Of a DNA stretch of 64,000 nt, positions 62,440 to 64,000 are shown piece by piece (the first letter of the stretch is position 1; each line of letters starts with the position of its first letter). The notes under the pieces were generated by a model. It saw nothing but the letters and a program-made list of their open reading frames with translations, made no database searches and was not told where the DNA came from. This DNA comes from Diphasiastrum complanatum (taxonomy: Eukaryota > Streptophyta > Lycopodiopsida > Lycopodiales > Lycopodiaceae): positions 84,068,026 to 84,132,025 of the forward strand of contig CM055092.1 of assembly GCA_029204225.1 (NCBI GenBank), written 5' to 3'. The position numbers were made by a program, and so were the translations under genes.

Positions 62440-63270
62440 ATAAAATCTCGGCGAAGGTTTCTAGAGATCTGAACCTATCAGGCAAACGTTTTCCAGGGCT
62501 GGTGAAGGATGAACCTTTTTCCAAGAGGGTCCTTCGCCCAAGTACTGTCATAAATGCATTTTTTCACAATCTGAACCTATGGACAACCTAATTTTGACAT
62601 TTTAAGATCATCTAGCAAGTCGACGAAGGTTCATAACGAGGTTATGATGCTCGGCGAAGGTTCAACAGTGCTATTTTGAGAAAAACAAACTCTTAGAATA
62701 CTTTTCTGGCAATTTCTTGGGAAATAACCTTCGCCGACTTCTCAGATGGAAGATCTGACACAGATAAAACTATGGAACACCGGTCGAAGATTTCTAACTC
62801 AAGGAAATACAGTTTCTGTAATTTGGCGAGGGTAAAAATCAAGATTTTTTGTGATCTGATCAAGAAGAATCTTCGTCGAACTCAAAAATAGTATTTTTCT
62901 ATAAATAGAATGTTTTGGAAACTCGGCGAAGGTTCTTGTGAAGGATCAAGAGTAATACTGGTAATTTTGTAAAAAAAGTGACCTTTTGGCAAAATTATGA
63001 CAATATGACAATTGATCCTCTGAAATCCTTTCTATTTTTGGTATTAATCTTTGCCGACCTGACAGTAGATAGATCTGAATCACATCTAAGCATAGTGAAT
63101 CGGGCGAAGGTCCCTTTTTAGTATTTTTTAGGGTTTTGATCATTTTTTATGATTTTTGGTGGTTTTTCTGATGTTTTTGGAAATCTGCTGGGAATTAATC
63201 TTTGCCCTTCAAACTAAAGGTTCTGTAAACAAAACCGAAGGTGTCTACAACTCGGCAAAGGTTTTCTGAA
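62440..63270 (-). repeat. Interspersed TCGGCGAAGGTT motif array
   Basis: TCGGCGAAGGTT or close variants occur on both strands about fourteen times. The clearest are at 62449-62459, 62621-62631, 62651-62662, 62726-62737 (reverse), 62923-62934, 63046-63057 (reverse) and 63252-63263. Spacings are roughly 30-120 bp and the intervening sequence is largely unrelated. Confidence 0.65.
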
Positions 63271-63590
63271 AGAGGGTAAAAAGTTCTGAGCTCTGATGAC
63301 GCTTTTTGTCTCTTTTTGACCAAATTTGGTAGATTTGATCAATTTTTGTTATTTTCTCTGATATCTCAGATCCAAATAGATCTTAAGATTGGTGATCTGA
63401 ATAGCTTTCCCTGTTTAATAATCAAATTAGATCTCAAACAAGCAAATCCACTCAAATCCACTCAAATCAAGCAAAATCAATCCCTAACTAACCCTAAACT
63501 ACAGATTTAACACTATTCATGCCACGACAAGATGCCTAATGCAAGCTAACCATCAACCAAACATGCTGCAAACTAAAAAATTGGCGTAGC

Positions 63591-63608
63591 TCCCCGGCAA
63601 CGGCACCA
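63591..63608 (-). other. Gypsy primer-binding site (tRNA-Asp type), reverse strand
   Basis: The minus strand reads TGGTGCCGTTGCCGGGGA. This matches, with one difference, the TGGCGCCGTTGCCGGGGA primer site that I recall from Athila-like plant gypsy elements. The stretch 63270-63590 left of it is leader without ORFs of note. Confidence 0.65.
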
Positions 63609-63612
63609 AAAT

Positions 63613-64000
63613 TGTAGTGGGTTTCTTTCCTTGCCTAACCTGAATTTAAGATCTAGTCAATCTAGCATCAAAGAGACGGAATTAGTTGTCACACATAGGT
63701 TCGTTCCCATGAGAGCGATAATATAGTTCAGATTTCAACATGAATGGAGGATCTAACACTACATCCATTAATACTAAGCATTAACACCACATCCATTAAA
63801 CCTACTTCCATTAACCCTAAATCCACAACAATGATAGAAACTTACGGTTCTCTCTCTCCTTTTCTCTCTCACCAAAGCATAAGAAATAACAATCCCAATA
63901 ATGATCAAATCCAACAATTAGCAAATAAAAAGGAAACATGAGAAATGGAGGAAAAGAGAGTATGAGCAAGGACATTCATCAATCCATTTCTAAAGAGAAC
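63613..64000 (-). mobile_element. 5' LTR of the reverse gypsy element, cut by window end
   Basis: It begins TGTAGTGGG four bases beyond the primer site and runs off the window. Segments such as GAGCGATAATATAGTTCA, AACACTACATCCATTAA and CAACAATTAGCAAAT parallel the solo LTR at 29648-30414, placing both in one family. Confidence 0.6.

Overview
This is plant nuclear DNA, almost certainly intergenic and repeat-rich. It is AT-rich, with very long CT/GA and AT microsatellites, Ty1/copia elements primed by initiator tRNA-Met, a Ty3/gypsy LTR with a tRNA-Asp-type primer site, a TNP2 (CACTA-type) transposase and AP2-domain exons with GT-AG introns. I cannot name the species. No intact single-copy housekeeping gene, rRNA, tRNA or organellar gene was found. 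LAYOUT. 1-3300: the best-preserved copy of an AP2-domain gene (exons between 811 and 2392) behind a CT-rich 5' flank that recurs across the window. 3300-14900: repeats, namely a duplicated block (4358-5549 and 13631-14816), a family of about 21-bp palindromic dyads built on CTCGAG (5.5-6.1, 8.5-9.1 and 10.3-10.5 kb), foldbacks, minisatellites and a reverse-oriented copia primer site at 13347. 15000-25300: further broken copies of the AP2-like gene, inside which lies a 3,721-bp tandem duplication with no difference that I saw (16096-19816 and 19817-23537). 25300-29100: promoter-like repeats, then a non-autonomous element carrying a 55-codon ORF. 29400-33900: a degenerate satellite-like array split by a solo LTR (29648-30414, TSD TTGAG) and a 178-bp CT run. 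34000-35300: exon-like fragments of unrecognised genes. 37400-44300: a decayed TNP2 transposase followed by a multi-exon second gene, the usual two-gene layout of CACTA elements. 44929-50023: a complete copia-type element with two LTRs of about 820 bp, PBS, PPT and TSD AACAT, whose 850-codon frame keeps gag but lacks reverse transcriptase. 50300-53600: a second copy of the AP2-flank plus small-ORF-element segment seen at 26.7-29.1 kb. 53600-60300: unrecognised coding fragments interrupted by a reverse-oriented, truncated copia element. 60277-61560: a deleted sibling of the 45-50 kb element. 61570-64000: the 5' part of a reverse-oriented gypsy element (broken gag-like region, a leader with a repeated TCGGCGAAGGTT motif, PBS, LTR running off the window). 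HOW THE PARTS RELATE. Most of the window comes from nested insertion and segmental duplication. The AP2-like family and the small-ORF element travel together, and the same junctions recur in several copies, so the compound segment was copied after it was assembled.
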